Numbered from the stretch's first letter, positions 37,507-46,774 are shown. The stretch: DNA of 64,000 bases from Leyella stercorea (GCF_019052365.1 NZ_JAHQUY010000004.1:10262-74261); one strand, 5' to 3'. Notes: generated by a model not told the origin, from the sequence alone. Made by a program: numbers and translations.

Positions 37507-37551
37507 ACAGAAAGGAGAAGTCATGGCTATGGCTTCTCCTTTCTGTTTTTT
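37507..37551 (+). terminator. Rho-independent terminator of the ATP synthase operon
   Basis: ACAGAAAGGAGAAGTCAT (37507-37524) pairs with ATGGCTTCTCCTTTCTGT (37529-37546) with one mismatch, followed by a T run to 37551. Confidence 0.92.
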
Positions 37552-37586
37552 AGGCGGCTGAATGCTTTAATGCCATTTATTTTCCG

Positions 37587-37594
37587 TATATTTG
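37587..37594 (+). promoter_or_regulatory. Candidate -7 element for the DUF4091 gene
   Basis: TATATTTG, followed by GCAC, lies 95 bp upstream of the start at 37690. The -33 element is not clear. Confidence 0.4.
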
Positions 37595-37689
37595 CACATT
37601 GCTTTAGGGGGTGTGGTTGTCTCAACTACACCAACCCAGTTAAAGTGAAAACTATTCAGAATAAAATAACTAATCTCAAAACAATAACA

Positions 37690-39480
37690 ATGAACGTAAA
37701 ACTTTATCTGCTTTCTTCGAGCCTATTCTTCTGCTCGCTCGCCGCTTCTGCGCAGCGTAGCATGCAGGCAGAGGAGTTCCCGTTGGGTCAATACGAGGAG
37801 CTGACAGACACCAAACCGCATGATTCCGACGCTAAGTGGGCTGCAATGAAGTCGCCCGTAATGCTCAGCTGGGCATCTACCGACGTGCGCTACGGCAAGC
37901 ACCATGTGCCGCATCTCGCTAATAGCAGCGCCTGCACGCTTAAGGCATGGCGTGGCGAGCGTGTCAACGCCCAGGCTGTGCTCTGGACCAATGTAGACCT
38001 TAACGACGTGGAGCTCACCGTGAGCGATTTGCGTTCGGGCGCCAACGTGATTCCCGCCTCAAAGGTGCGCTCCCACTTCGTGCGCTACGTGATGACCGAC
38101 GAGCTTAACAAGGACGGCAAGGGTGGATGCGGATGCCGCGAGAACAAAGCCGAGTGGGACTCGTCCGTGGTTGCCGACGCGCTCGACATCAACAAGTGGC
38201 TGCCCGTGCAGCGCAAGACGGCGCAGCCTCTGTGGGTGAACGTATGGGTGCCCGAGGACGCCAAGCCCGGCACATACACCGGCACGCTCACCGTGCGTGG
38301 CGGCGGAATGGACGACCGTGTGCTGAAGCTCAGCGTGCAGGTATTGAACCGCACATTGCCCAGTCCGAGCGACTGGCACTTGAACCTCGACCTCTGGCAG
38401 AACCCGTACGCCGTGGCACGCTACTATAAGGTGCCGCTGTGGAGCAAGGCTCACTTCGACGCCATGCGCCCGATTATGAAGATGTTTGCCGACATCGGAC
38501 AGCAGTCGATCACAGCGAGCATCATGCACAAGCCGTGGAACGGACAGACTGAGGACCACTACGACAGTATGGTGACACGCATCAAACGCCTCGACGGAAC
38601 GTGGAAGTACGACTACGCCGTGTTCGACCGCTGGGTTGAATTTATGATGAACGAAATCGGCATAAAAGGGCTCATCTCCTGCTACACCATGATACCCTGG
38701 GAGCTGAGCTTCGACTACTACGACGAGGCTACCAACCGCGTGCAGTTCATCAAAGCAGAGCCCGGCGACGAGGCATACTCTGAGTACTGGGGCAGCTTCC
38801 TGCGCGACTTCGCTCGCCATCTGAAGCAGAAAGGCTGGTTCGAGAAGACCGCTATCTCTATGGACGAGCGCTCGATGGAGGCTATGCAGGCGGCTATAAA
38901 GGTGATAAAGGACGCCGACCCCGACTTCAAGATTACGCTTGCCGGCAACTATCACGACGAGATTCAGGCCGACCTCTACTATCTCAGCATTCCTTACGGC
39001 GTACGCTTCCCCGAGAAGGTGCTGAAGGAGCGCCGTGCAAAGGGGCAGATCAGCACCTACTACACTTGCTGCACCGAGCCGTTCCCCGGAACATTCTCGT
39101 TCTCTAACCCTGCCGACGCCACATGGATTGGCATACACGCCGTAGCAGGCGACTACGACGGCTATCTGCGTTGGGCTGTGAACAGCTGGACACGCGACCC
39201 GCTGCGCGATTCGCGCTTCCGCACATGGGCTGCAGGCGACACCTACAGCATCTATCCCGGTCCGCGCAGCAGCATCCGCTTCGAGCGCCTCGTAGAGGGC
39301 TTGCAGGACGCCGAGAAGATTTGGCAGTTGCGCAACCAGTACAAGAAGACTGGCGACACACACCGTCTCGCACGCCTCAACAAGAAGCTCGCCGAGTTCA
39401 CGCCGGCTAACATGACGGCTGAAAAGGAGCGCAATGCGGGCCGTATGGTTCGCGAAATGGAGCGACTGCTTAATGACTGA
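37690..39480 (+). CDS. DUF4091 glycoside-hydrolase-like exported protein
   Basis: 596 residues from ATG 37690 (MNVKLYLLSSSLFFCSLAAS, signal peptide); the frame extends upstream but lies in non-coding sequence. An N-terminal beta-sandwich (about 40-225, ending GTLTVRGGGMDDRVLKLSVQ) is followed by a TIM-barrel-like DUF4091 region (DWHLNLDLWQNPYAVARYYK; TAISMDERSMEAMQAAIKVI; EPFPGTFSFSNPADATWIGI; PGPRSSIRFERLVEGLQDAE). Bacteroidota members are thought to be glycoside hydrolases, but the substrate is unknown. Monocistronic between two hairpins. Confidence 0.82.
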   Translation: MNVKLYLLSSSLFFCSLAASAQRSMQAEEFPLGQYEELTDTKPHDSDAKWAAMKSPVMLSWASTDVRYGKHHVPHLANSSACTLKAWRGERVNAQAVLWTNVDLNDVELTVSDLRSGANVIPASKVRSHFVRYVMTDELNKDGKGGCGCRENKAEWDSSVVADALDINKWLPVQRKTAQPLWVNVWVPEDAKPGTYTGTLTVRGGGMDDRVLKLSVQVLNRTLPSPSDWHLNLDLWQNPYAVARYYKVPLWSKAHFDAMRPIMKMFADIGQQSITASIMHKPWNGQTEDHYDSMVTRIKRLDGTWKYDYAVFDRWVEFMMNEIGIKGLISCYTMIPWELSFDYYDEATNRVQFIKAEPGDEAYSEYWGSFLRDFARHLKQKGWFEKTAISMDERSMEAMQAAIKVIKDADPDFKITLAGNYHDEIQADLYYLSIPYGVRFPEKVLKERRAKGQISTYYTCCTEPFPGTFSFSNPADATWIGIHAVAGDYDGYLRWAVNSWTRDPLRDSRFRTWAAGDTYSIYPGPRSSIRFERLVEGLQDAEKIWQLRNQYKKTGDTHRLARLNKKLAEFTPANMTAEKERNAGRMVREMERLLND

Positions 39481-39499
39481 TAAAATTGAATAGTGCATA

Positions 39500-39537
39500 A
39501 GAAAATGGCGAAAGTTTTATAACCTTCGCTATTTTCT
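39500..39537 (+). terminator. Hairpin after the DUF4091 gene
   Basis: AGAAAATGGCGAA (39500-39512) pairs with TTCGCTATTTTCT (39525-39537) with one wobble. No strong T run follows, so termination is probable but weaker. Confidence 0.55.
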
Positions 39538-39601
39538 ATGTATAAATAGTAGATTAAGATAAAAGAACTATCATTATTGGACTTAATAAAAGTCTGTATG
39601 C

Positions 39602-39632
39602 TTGTGTGTTATGGTGTTTTTTACTAACTTTG
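39602..39632 (+). promoter_or_regulatory. Bacteroidota-type promoter for the GT2 gene
   Basis: TTG at 39602-39604, 20 bp, then TAACTTTG at 39625-39632, followed by the start codon at 39669. Confidence 0.65.
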
Positions 39633-39668
39633 CAAACAAACGCAATCGTATATAACAGACAAACAATT

Positions 39669-40703
39669 ATGAATACTAACAGAATAGATATTATTATTCC
39701 GGTTTATAACGTTGAACCATACTTGCGTCGTTGTCTTAATAGTATCCTCAAACAGACATACAGACATTGGCGTGCCATTTGTATTGATGATGGCTCTACA
39801 GACGGATGTCCTGCTATCCTTGAAGAGTATGCTGCAAAAGACTCTCGCTTTATGGTGGTTCATCAAGAAAATGGTGGACTCTCTCATGCTCGAAATGAAG
39901 GTATGGCTCTCGCCGATGCCGAGTATGTTATGTTTGTGGATTCTGACGATTTCATACATCCGCAGACCCTTGAACTTGCTGTGAAACTGATTGAGCGCGA
40001 CGGAACGGATATGGTGAGTTGGTACAAGGATGTTATATATATAAACATTCAGCTACGCTTGATGCATAAGTTGAAAATGGACACTATCAATGCTCGTCCA
40101 TGGCGTATCCCGTTTAGGTGTAGCCTTAAACTATCGAAATCAGTAATTACTGACGATGCTTTGAAACATGCTTCCGACTGGCGCCATCCTGATATCAAAT
40201 ATCCGATAAAACATAACTACGTTTGGCGCCATCTGTTTAAACGCTCTTTGATAAAGGATATAAAGTTTATCAAGGGATTGAAGTATGAAGATATTCCCTG
40301 GTGGTCGGAGTTGTTGATAAAACCTGTGAAAGCTACAATTACTCATCTTCCGCTTTATTACTATTACGTCAATCATAAATCAATATCGAAAGCTACGGGA
40401 GGGGTAGAACGTCTGATGTCTCAGCTTAAGGGTCTCTCTTATGCACAGAAGCTATATGAAGAAGCTGGCAATACGGAGCGTCTGCGTTTGTGGAGTCGTA
40501 ACATTAAATGGGCAATTCTAACGGGTAGTTCAAGAGTTCTGTATAAAATGGGAAAAGGACCACAAACGGATAGTCTGGTGAAGTATATTACAGACTTGGT
40601 AAAGGCTGGTTTTTTTGACGATGCTGTAGGGGAGAAGGAGAGTTTGGCAAAAGAAGCGTATTATACAGTTGCAAAAGGACTACGACCAGTTAAAAAAGAT
40701 TGA
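39669..40703 (+). CDS. Glycosyltransferase family 2
   Basis: 344 residues from ATG 39669 (MNTNRIDIIIPVYNVEPYLR). GT-A fold features: IIPVYNVEPYLRRCLNSILK, ICIDDGSTDGCP (DDGS), HQENGGLSHARNEGMALADA and VMFVDSDDFIHP (DxD). The C-terminal region (about 190-344) is basic and hydrophobic in parts. It adds one sugar to a surface polysaccharide or lipid-linked glycan at the cytoplasmic face. Codon use is more AT-rich than that of the ATP synthase genes. It is convergent to the Stealth/GT operon and shares its hairpin. Confidence 0.9.
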   Translation: MNTNRIDIIIPVYNVEPYLRRCLNSILKQTYRHWRAICIDDGSTDGCPAILEEYAAKDSRFMVVHQENGGLSHARNEGMALADAEYVMFVDSDDFIHPQTLELAVKLIERDGTDMVSWYKDVIYINIQLRLMHKLKMDTINARPWRIPFRCSLKLSKSVITDDALKHASDWRHPDIKYPIKHNYVWRHLFKRSLIKDIKFIKGLKYEDIPWWSELLIKPVKATITHLPLYYYYVNHKSISKATGGVERLMSQLKGLSYAQKLYEEAGNTERLRLWSRNIKWAILTGSSRVLYKMGKGPQTDSLVKYITDLVKAGFFDDAVGEKESLAKEAYYTVAKGLRPVKKD

Positions 40704-40711
40704 TTATTAAA

Positions 40712-40755
40712 AACAAATCGCACGAGTATTACATATGTAATCTTCGTGCGATTTG
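40712..40755. terminator. Bidirectional terminator between convergent glycan genes
   Basis: ACAAATCGCACGAGTATTAC... (arm 40712-40732) pairs with 40735-40755 at 19 of 21 positions with a 2-bp loop. It lies between the stop of the GT2 gene and the stop of the Stealth 1 gene. Confidence 0.85.
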
Positions 40756-40762
40756 TGTATTG

Positions 40763-41692
40763 TTATTTCTCAAACTGAGACTTCTTCGGGAATTGTTGGT
40801 CGAGGAATTCTATGGCAGCTTTTCTGTCTGCATCGTTAGCAAACTCCGAATCGTTCATGCAGAAGAATACAGGATTGTTTCGTTTAAACTTCTCGTAAAG
40901 TTTGTGGTTGTCTATGTGTAGTCTGAACGAATGCGACTGCGATACGTAACGTAAATGTCCTTTTTTCTCGGCAAGAGCTACGTATGAATAAACGCTTCGC
41001 TGCACATCGTCGGCAGAGCGTACATGATGTGGAATCATAGGGCTGAATTCCTTCTCGAACTTTCTGTTGGCAAACGTTATTGTGCTTTTCAGATACGAGT
41101 CGATGTTATGATGAGGCTTGCATCCATAATACGTTCCATAGTGTTTCTCTACAAGTTCTGCAGCGTTTCTGATTATTTTCAGATACATGCTCAATGGCTT
41201 GCCTACCACTTTATCTCTGAAGAACAGTGCAAGTTTGCGGAAAGGCTTGCGGTTCATGTATAGTATAGGCAGTCCATCGGTCTCGAAGAAGGTTGCAGGG
41301 CTTACGGGACGGTTGATATACATGTCGTCGTTTGAGAAGAGAAAGTGTTCTGAGAGACCTGGTATTTTGTCAAGATAATGTTCTATCAACGTAGAGTTGA
41401 AGCATGGCAGACTCTCTGTAGGCAATATCTCCTTGTGGTCTACAATGCGCACTTTCGGATTGTTCGTGTCAAGCCATTCTGGTACTTGGTCGTCAGTTAC
41501 TATGAATATCTTACGAATCCACGGAGCGTACTTCTCTACAGATCGTAGGCTGTATTTTAATTCGCCGCTGTCAGCATAGCGTCCAGCACAGTTCTCCTGT
41601 TTATCAGTAGGTTTACCGATGCAGGCGTTGCGCTTTGCTATCCATTTCGGGTCGTTGCCGTTAACCCAAAGATATACTAAGTCTATATCCAT
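40763..41692 (-). CDS. Stealth-family polysaccharide phosphotransferase 1
   Basis: 309 residues, no signal peptide. Conserved Stealth regions: CR1 MDIDLVYLWVNGNDPKWIAK; CR2 ELKYSLRSVEKYAPWIRKIF followed by IVTDDQVPEWLD, KVRIVDHKEILP, FNSTLIEHYLDKIPGLSEHF and LFSNDDMYI (the NDD motif); CR3 around PHHVRSADDV; CR4 FFCMNDSEFAND with the tail FPKKSQFEK. Stealth proteins transfer sugar-1-phosphate to a growing glycan, related to eukaryotic GlcNAc-phosphotransferase. It is last in a minus-strand operon with a GT, a GT92, a second Stealth protein and an LpxL-like gene. Confidence 0.9.
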   Translation of the reverse strand: MDIDLVYLWVNGNDPKWIAKRNACIGKPTDKQENCAGRYADSGELKYSLRSVEKYAPWIRKIFIVTDDQVPEWLDTNNPKVRIVDHKEILPTESLPCFNSTLIEHYLDKIPGLSEHFLFSNDDMYINRPVSPATFFETDGLPILYMNRKPFRKLALFFRDKVVGKPLSMYLKIIRNAAELVEKHYGTYYGCKPHHNIDSYLKSTITFANRKFEKEFSPMIPHHVRSADDVQRSVYSYVALAEKKGHLRYVSQSHSFRLHIDNHKLYEKFKRNNPVFFCMNDSEFANDADRKAAIEFLDQQFPKKSQFEK

Positions 41693-41706
41693 AATCCTAA
41701 TTCTTT

Positions 41707-42495
41707 TTACTGTTTTTCTACAAGTCGTTTAATCTCGGGGTAGTGTTCGCAGATGGCGTTGAAAGCCTTCACGTTGCGGTCTACGCCAGCCTTGAAGTTG
41801 CTTGTTTTCAGCGAGAGTTCCTTCGGCTTATGCAGTCCGCGCGGCTTGTTGTGGCCGAACGGCACGGGCACGACGGGGAATCCGTTGGCTGCTCCTGCTG
41901 CCCAGAACCAAATGTCGTCGGTGCTTGGCGCGAGCTTTGTGAAGAGTTCCACGTCCATCATGTCTGCCCTCAGCGAGTGGGGAGGGTAGAGCACGCCGCC
42001 CACGCCGGTCTGTATGTTGTCGAAGCGGCGGTAGATGCGCTTGAAGAGGAAGTGATACCAGCGGTATTTGCTCCACTTTTTGTACGGCATTCCGTACTTG
42101 ATGCGCTTTGCGCGGTGCGCCAGTATTGCGTCGGGTATCTGTGCGTGCAGGTCGAGCAGGTCTTTCAGCATGTTACGGTGATAATACACATCGTCGTCAA
42201 CGGTTACGATGATGGCTTCGGGGAAATCAGCCAGAGCCGGTATCAGCTTGCGGTAGGAGCGTATGTCGCGGTCGTAGTTGCGTATCTCGAACACGGGGTT
42301 CTCCTTGGCGAGCGCAAGCAGACCTTCGGGCATTTCGCCCTCTGCGAATTGTGACAGCGTTACATACAATATCAGTTTGTCGGGTAGCACGCTGCCGTTG
42401 AGGAGCGAACGCACCGCATCTTCGGCAAACGGAATGGCGGCAGGGAACGAAGTCATCGAGATGACCACCTGCTGTTTATGCTTGTTTTCTGTCAT
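41707..42495 (-). CDS. Glycosyltransferase (GT-A type, DDD motif)
   Basis: 262 residues. VVISMTSFPAAIPFAEDAVR at the start and EAIIVTVDDDVYYHRNMLKD (DDD metal motif) identify a GT-A glycosyltransferase of the Bacteroidota surface-glycan type. PSTDDIWFWAAGAANGFPVV is a further conserved block. The sugar is unknown. It is 15 bp upstream of Stealth 1 and 54 bp downstream of the GT92 gene, same strand. Confidence 0.82.
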   Translation of the reverse strand: MTENKHKQQVVISMTSFPAAIPFAEDAVRSLLNGSVLPDKLILYVTLSQFAEGEMPEGLLALAKENPVFEIRNYDRDIRSYRKLIPALADFPEAIIVTVDDDVYYHRNMLKDLLDLHAQIPDAILAHRAKRIKYGMPYKKWSKYRWYHFLFKRIYRRFDNIQTGVGGVLYPPHSLRADMMDVELFTKLAPSTDDIWFWAAGAANGFPVVPVPFGHNKPRGLHKPKELSLKTSNFKAGVDRNVKAFNAICEHYPEIKRLVEKQ

Positions 42496-42549
42496 AATAT
42501 ATCGTTTATTGTTCTGCTCAATGTTGTTTGTTTGATTTCCTCAATTCGT

Positions 42550-43431
42550 TTATTGTTTCTCTTCAATATCGTTGAGGTCGTACTCGTTGAAATAGTCCAT
42601 CGGTACGGATGTCTTTGTGCCGCTTGCTCTGCCTCGCAGCTGCTTCTCGCGGAATTCTTCGAGCGAACGCACGGCGTAGTGGTTGATGCGTATCACGTCC
42701 TGTTGCGGTGTGCGCTCTCTGAAGTTGCGTGTGATTGGGTTGCCGTGCGAGTCGGCTGCCTTTCCGTCGATGCGTGCCACTTCGTGACAGCCTATCATCG
42801 TGAAGACGCGTCGCGGATTGACGATGCTCTTCACGTGGCGGTTCAGATAGTGGTCGGGTAGGGAGTGGAAGCGAAATCGCTTCATCACGTCCTCATTGCT
42901 TTTCTCTTTATTGCCTCCGCTGCCGTATACGAGCCAGTTTATCTCTACCGCAGGGAACGCCTCGAAGCGCTTCAGAAAGTCGGGTATCGTGGCGTCCTTA
43001 ACGGGCACGATGAACTCGTCGAGGTCGATGAACGCTATCCAGCGCGAGTCGAAGCGGTGGTGTTCGAGGCAATGGTCATAGGCAGCAAGCTGCATGCGGT
43101 AGCCTGGCCAGTATTTGTAGTCGACTACTCCGCGCTCTATGTACGGCTCAAGTATCTCCTTTGTGCCGTCGTTGCTCTCGTTGTCGTAGATGAAGAACTG
43201 GTCTACGCCGTGCGCCAGGTGCCATTCTATCCACTCCTTGAAGTAAGGTCCTTCGTTCTTGGCTATGGCGCATACCGCCAAACGGAACTTCGGCTCGGTG
43301 TGGTTGCGGCTTATCTCGCGCTTCAGCCTGATGGCGTTGAAGAGTCCGTATCTGAGTATGCCTCTCCAGCGGTTGCGCGTCATCTTGTGCGGAATTACTC
43401 CTGCTATTATCTCTGCTAATACTTTATTCAT
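42550..43431 (-). CDS. Glycosyltransferase family 92 protein
   Basis: 293 residues. The family signature is clear: RLAVCAIAKNEGPYFKEWIE, QFFIYDNESNDGTKEIL, RWIAFIDLDEFIVP (DxD) and NWLVYGSGG. A C-terminal part contains the VKSIVNPRRV and INHYAVRSLEEFREK motifs. GT92 enzymes include galactosyltransferases; here the acceptor is unknown. It is 29 bp from Stealth 2 in the same operon. Confidence 0.88.
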   Translation of the reverse strand: MNKVLAEIIAGVIPHKMTRNRWRGILRYGLFNAIRLKREISRNHTEPKFRLAVCAIAKNEGPYFKEWIEWHLAHGVDQFFIYDNESNDGTKEILEPYIERGVVDYKYWPGYRMQLAAYDHCLEHHRFDSRWIAFIDLDEFIVPVKDATIPDFLKRFEAFPAVEINWLVYGSGGNKEKSNEDVMKRFRFHSLPDHYLNRHVKSIVNPRRVFTMIGCHEVARIDGKAADSHGNPITRNFRERTPQQDVIRINHYAVRSLEEFREKQLRGRASGTKTSVPMDYFNEYDLNDIEEKQ

Positions 43432-43460
43432 AGGTTAACGCGTTCAAAAAGGTTCGTGGG

Positions 43461-44453
43461 TTAAAGCTCGAAGCTCGACTTCTCGGGCAATATGCTCTGG
43501 AAGGCGTCGTGTAGGTTCTGCATCACGATGTCGTAGTTGCGTATGTGCACGTTGTCGTTGAGGCAGATGAGCGAGTAAGCCTGCTCGTAGATTGCCTTCA
43601 CTGCTTTCTTCGACTTCACCATGAGCGGGAACATCTTCGTGTCGCTGTACGTGTTGTACGGCTCGAAGTTGCCCTTGCATATCTGCCAGATGCGGAACAG
43701 TTCCGGCGTGTAGTCGTCTAAGGCGCGGAATCGGTTGACTGAAGTACGCGTCAGCTCCTCGCCTTCCTCAGCCCACACCTCCTCGAAGGTGCTCTTCAGA
43801 TAGGGTTGGGCGTTGTGCGGCACACGCAGCGTGATGAACTTGTTGTAGAAGCGCAGCAGATAGTTCCAGCGGGCGCGTGATCCGTAGCTCTTGTGGAACC
43901 ACTTGTCGTGCCAGCGCTTCATCACCTCCTTCTTGTCGAAGTGGCGGTTGATGAGTCTAATGTTGTTCTTTATGCGCACATACCATTGCGACCACGACGG
44001 GTTGTAGGTGAACACGGCGATGTCGCAGGGCAGTCCGTTGCGGAAGAAGCGCTCCGGATTTATGTTGTTGATAATGAAGAAGTCGTCGTTGAAGTAGACG
44101 AAATGTTCCGCCAGTCCGGGTATACGGTACATATAGCGTTCTATCACTACCGAGTTGTATGTAGGCAGGAATTCGGCGGGTATGAAGTCCTTGTGGCTCA
44201 CGAGGTGAATCTTCGGATTGCTCTCGTCGAGCCAATCGGGCTTCTGACCGCTCGTAACGAAATGTATCTTTCTTACCCAGGGCGCAAACTTCTCCACACC
44301 GCGGAACCAGTATTTCAGAAAGCCGTAGTCTCTGAAACGTGCTTTCGAAACGCCGTTCTTGGTGTTGTCCTTATTGCCTGAATATTTAGAGAATTCATTC
44401 TGCCATTCGGGGTCGTCCATATTGACCCATGTAACCACAAAATCAATATCCAT
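43461..44453 (-). CDS. Stealth-family polysaccharide phosphotransferase 2
   Basis: 330 residues from ATG 44451-44453 (MDIDFVVTWVNMDDPEWQNE); a longer in-frame start (44522) overlaps the upstream gene and was not chosen. CR1 as above; CR2 FLKYWFRGVEKFAPWVRKIH and GLAEHFVYFNDDFFI with the NDD motif; CR3 FITLRVPHNAQPYLKSTFEE; CR4 LICLNDNVHI with the tail LPEKSSFEL. It shares the layout of Stealth 1 but differs strongly in sequence, so the two probably use different donors or acceptors. Confidence 0.9.
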   Translation of the reverse strand: MDIDFVVTWVNMDDPEWQNEFSKYSGNKDNTKNGVSKARFRDYGFLKYWFRGVEKFAPWVRKIHFVTSGQKPDWLDESNPKIHLVSHKDFIPAEFLPTYNSVVIERYMYRIPGLAEHFVYFNDDFFIINNINPERFFRNGLPCDIAVFTYNPSWSQWYVRIKNNIRLINRHFDKKEVMKRWHDKWFHKSYGSRARWNYLLRFYNKFITLRVPHNAQPYLKSTFEEVWAEEGEELTRTSVNRFRALDDYTPELFRIWQICKGNFEPYNTYSDTKMFPLMVKSKKAVKAIYEQAYSLICLNDNVHIRNYDIVMQNLHDAFQSILPEKSSFEL

Positions 44454-44476
44454 ATTTCTCTCTTTAAAGTGTATAA

Positions 44477-45343
44477 TTAGTTTTGTGCATATTTGAAGCG
44501 GTTGTGTGTCCAGAGATAGCACTCCGGCTGGCGTTTTATCTCGGCTTCAAGATGCTCGAAGTAGATGTCTGACAGCTCATAGTCGGGCAGCGCCGCCGGG
44601 TTGTCGTGCAGCAGCGAGAACTCGCACTCGTAGTAGCCGCGCTTCACTCTTCTTGCGTTCACGAAGATTGGCATGTAGTTGAAGTGCTTCGTTATCTTCT
44701 CAGGACCTACAAGCACCGGAACCGTGTGGTTGAGGAACTTCACGTAGTGCTTTATCTGCTTGCGTTTAGGCGACTGGTCGGCTATGAGCGCCACCATGCA
44801 CGTCCGATTCTCGGCTGTCATGTTCGCTATGAACCTTGCCGTATGGCGCATCTCCACACAGGTGTTGCCCATGCGCTCGCGCATCTGCTTTATTATCTTG
44901 TCAAACTGCTTGTTTATCAGCTTGTGGTATACCTGTGCGCACACCACGTCGTCGTTTATCCACAGGCCCACGGATGTCATCCACTCCCAGTTGCAGTAGT
45001 GACCCATGAAGAACGCCAGCGACTTGCCTTCGTCCAGCAGCTTGTTTGTCTTGTCTACGTTCACGAACTTCATACGCTTGCGTATTTCGGCGGGAGAGAT
45101 TGACGCCATCTTGCTGCTTTCGAGAATCATGTCCATGAAGTAGCGGTAGAACTTCTTTTCTATCGCTACAATCTCCTCATGGCTCTTCTCGGGGAACGAT
45201 TCGGTGAGGTTCTTGCGCACTATCTTCCTGCGGTAACGTATCACGTAGTAGAGGGGATAGTACATTATGTCAGACAGAATGTAGAGCGCCCAAAAGGGGA
45301 TATACGACAATGCCTTGACTATGAAATATATTAAGTAATACAT
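44477..45343 (-). CDS. LpxL/HtrB-like lysophospholipid or lipid A acyltransferase
   Basis: 288 residues. One N-terminal membrane helix (about 3-28), then the acyltransferase core FFMGHYCNWEW (HX4E-like catalytic motif), MVALIADQSPKRKQ and FLNHTVPVLVGPEKIT. The C-terminus ends YLWTHNRFKYAQN, as in Bacteroidota LpxL-like enzymes (WxHNRWK motif). It adds an acyl chain to lipid A or a related lipid at the inner membrane. It is the first gene of the minus-strand glycan operon. Confidence 0.88.
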   Translation of the reverse strand: MYYLIYFIVKALSYIPFWALYILSDIMYYPLYYVIRYRRKIVRKNLTESFPEKSHEEIVAIEKKFYRYFMDMILESSKMASISPAEIRKRMKFVNVDKTNKLLDEGKSLAFFMGHYCNWEWMTSVGLWINDDVVCAQVYHKLINKQFDKIIKQMRERMGNTCVEMRHTARFIANMTAENRTCMVALIADQSPKRKQIKHYVKFLNHTVPVLVGPEKITKHFNYMPIFVNARRVKRGYYECEFSLLHDNPAALPDYELSDIYFEHLEAEIKRQPECYLWTHNRFKYAQN

Positions 45344-45435
45344 TTTCGATGTTATTTATTTGACTGTTTTTGCAAAATTACAACTATTTTTTCTCATTAG
45401 AGCATGTTTTGGTGCATTACTTCTATATAATTGAA

Positions 45436-45470
45436 CAAAAAAACGTAGCAAAGGTCTCCTTGCTACGTTT
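45436..45470 (-). terminator. Rho-independent terminator after the phospholipase-D protein gene
   Basis: CCTTGCTACGTTT (45458-45470) and AAACGTAGCAAAGG (45441-45454) pair with a single bulge around TCT. Read on the minus strand, the hairpin is followed by seven Ts (45437-45443). It lies just past the stop codon at 45506. Confidence 0.85.
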
Positions 45471-45505
45471 CGTTATGGGTTCGGCTTCGCTTGAAGCGTG
45501 TATGT

Positions 45506-46774
45506 TTACAGCCACGGCGCAAGCAGATGGGCGAACCATCCGCGGAACTTCTGCCAGCCGGTACGCTGTGTCTTCCAGTATTCGGGCGTGAGCAGAAAGC
45601 TCTTCTTCTTGTCGCGCTCGAACATGTTGTTGAGCTGGCGTGTGGTGCATGGGTCTACGATTACGGCGTTCTCCTCGTAGTCGAAGCGCATGCTTCGTGC
45701 GTCGAGGTTGGCGCTGCCCACGGTGCAGAACTTGCCGTCTACCATTATTATCTTCGTATGGTGGAAGCCCGGGCGGTACACCCATACGTCCACGCCGTGT
45801 TTCATCATCTTGTGGGCGTTGTAGAACACGCAGTCGGGCGTGAGCGGAATGTCGCTGCGCTCCGAAATCATCACCTCTACCTTCACGCCGCGCTTCGCCG
45901 CCTTGCGCAGCGCCTTCTTTATCTTCGGTATAAGCGTGAAGTAGGGCGTCACTATCTTTATGCTGTCCTTAGCGTTGTTGATGGCTCCGGCGTAGAACGT
46001 TCGTATGATGCGGTTTGTAGTGCGCGGTTCGCGGTTGATAATGCCCACCATCTTCTTGCCCGCCGTAGCACAGGTGTCGGGTTTCAGACCCTTGAAGTAG
46101 TAGCCGCCGCGCACGCCTCTGTAGTATTTCGCGCCGTGCACGTTCTGCTTTGCGGTCTTGTTCCAGATGCGCAGGAAGATTGCCTGCAGCGTGTTCACCT
46201 CGTCGCCGTCGATGCGGCAGTGCATGTCGTGCCATTCGCCTACCTGCTTCGTGCCTTTGATGTAGTAGTCGGCTACATTCATGCCGCCGGTGTAGGCTAT
46301 CTGTCCGTCTATTATCACTATCTTGCGGTGGTCGCGGTGCAGCACCTGGTTTATCCAAGGAAAGCGTAGCGGACTGAACTCGTATATCTCTATGCCGCGC
46401 TGGCGTATCGACTTCAGGTGCTTCTTCTTAAGCGGACGGTTGTTGGAGCTGTTGCCGAAGGCGTCGAACAGCGCGCGCACTTCCACGCCTTCCTTCACCT
46501 TCTCGGCGAGCAGGTCGAAAAGCATGCTGGCGATCGAGTCGTTGCGGAAGTTGAAGTATTCGAGATGCACGCTGCTGCGTGCCTGGCGTATTGCGCTGAA
46601 CATGTCGTCGAACTTCTCCTGTCCGTTCATCAATAGCGTAACGGAGTTGTTGTGCGAGAACTTCACGCCTTCTTCTTGCAGGCAGGCTACAATCAGCGAG
46701 TCGCTTGTCTGCGCAACCGAATTGTTGAGCCACAGGCAAGCCGTCAATAATACTAACAAATATCTTTTTACCAT
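45506..46774 (-). CDS. Phospholipase D / cardiolipin synthase-like protein
   Basis: 422 residues from ATG 46772-46774 (MVKRYLLVLLTACLWLNNSV, signal peptide). An upstream in-frame ATG would add nine residues before the signal and was not chosen. Two HKD motifs: HRDHRKIVIIDGQIAYTGG (about 163) and FHHTKIIMVDGKFCTVGSAN (about 345). It may synthesise cardiolipin from two phosphatidylglycerols or cut phosphodiesters; the exported start is less typical of Cls. Monocistronic with a terminator. Confidence 0.85.
   Translation of the reverse strand: MVKRYLLVLLTACLWLNNSVAQTSDSLIVACLQEEGVKFSHNNSVTLLMNGQEKFDDMFSAIRQARSSVHLEYFNFRNDSIASMLFDLLAEKVKEGVEVRALFDAFGNSSNNRPLKKKHLKSIRQRGIEIYEFSPLRFPWINQVLHRDHRKIVIIDGQIAYTGGMNVADYYIKGTKQVGEWHDMHCRIDGDEVNTLQAIFLRIWNKTAKQNVHGAKYYRGVRGGYYFKGLKPDTCATAGKKMVGIINREPRTTNRIIRTFYAGAINNAKDSIKIVTPYFTLIPKIKKALRKAAKRGVKVEVMISERSDIPLTPDCVFYNAHKMMKHGVDVWVYRPGFHHTKIIMVDGKFCTVGSANLDARSMRFDYEENAVIVDPCTTRQLNNMFERDKKKSFLLTPEYWKTQRTGWQKFRGWFAHLLAPWL

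Noticed and set aside
38059-39498. Long minus-strand frame (479 residues) opposite the DUF4091 gene
   Set aside because: Antisense composition artefact; the DUF4091 gene has a signal peptide and family motifs.
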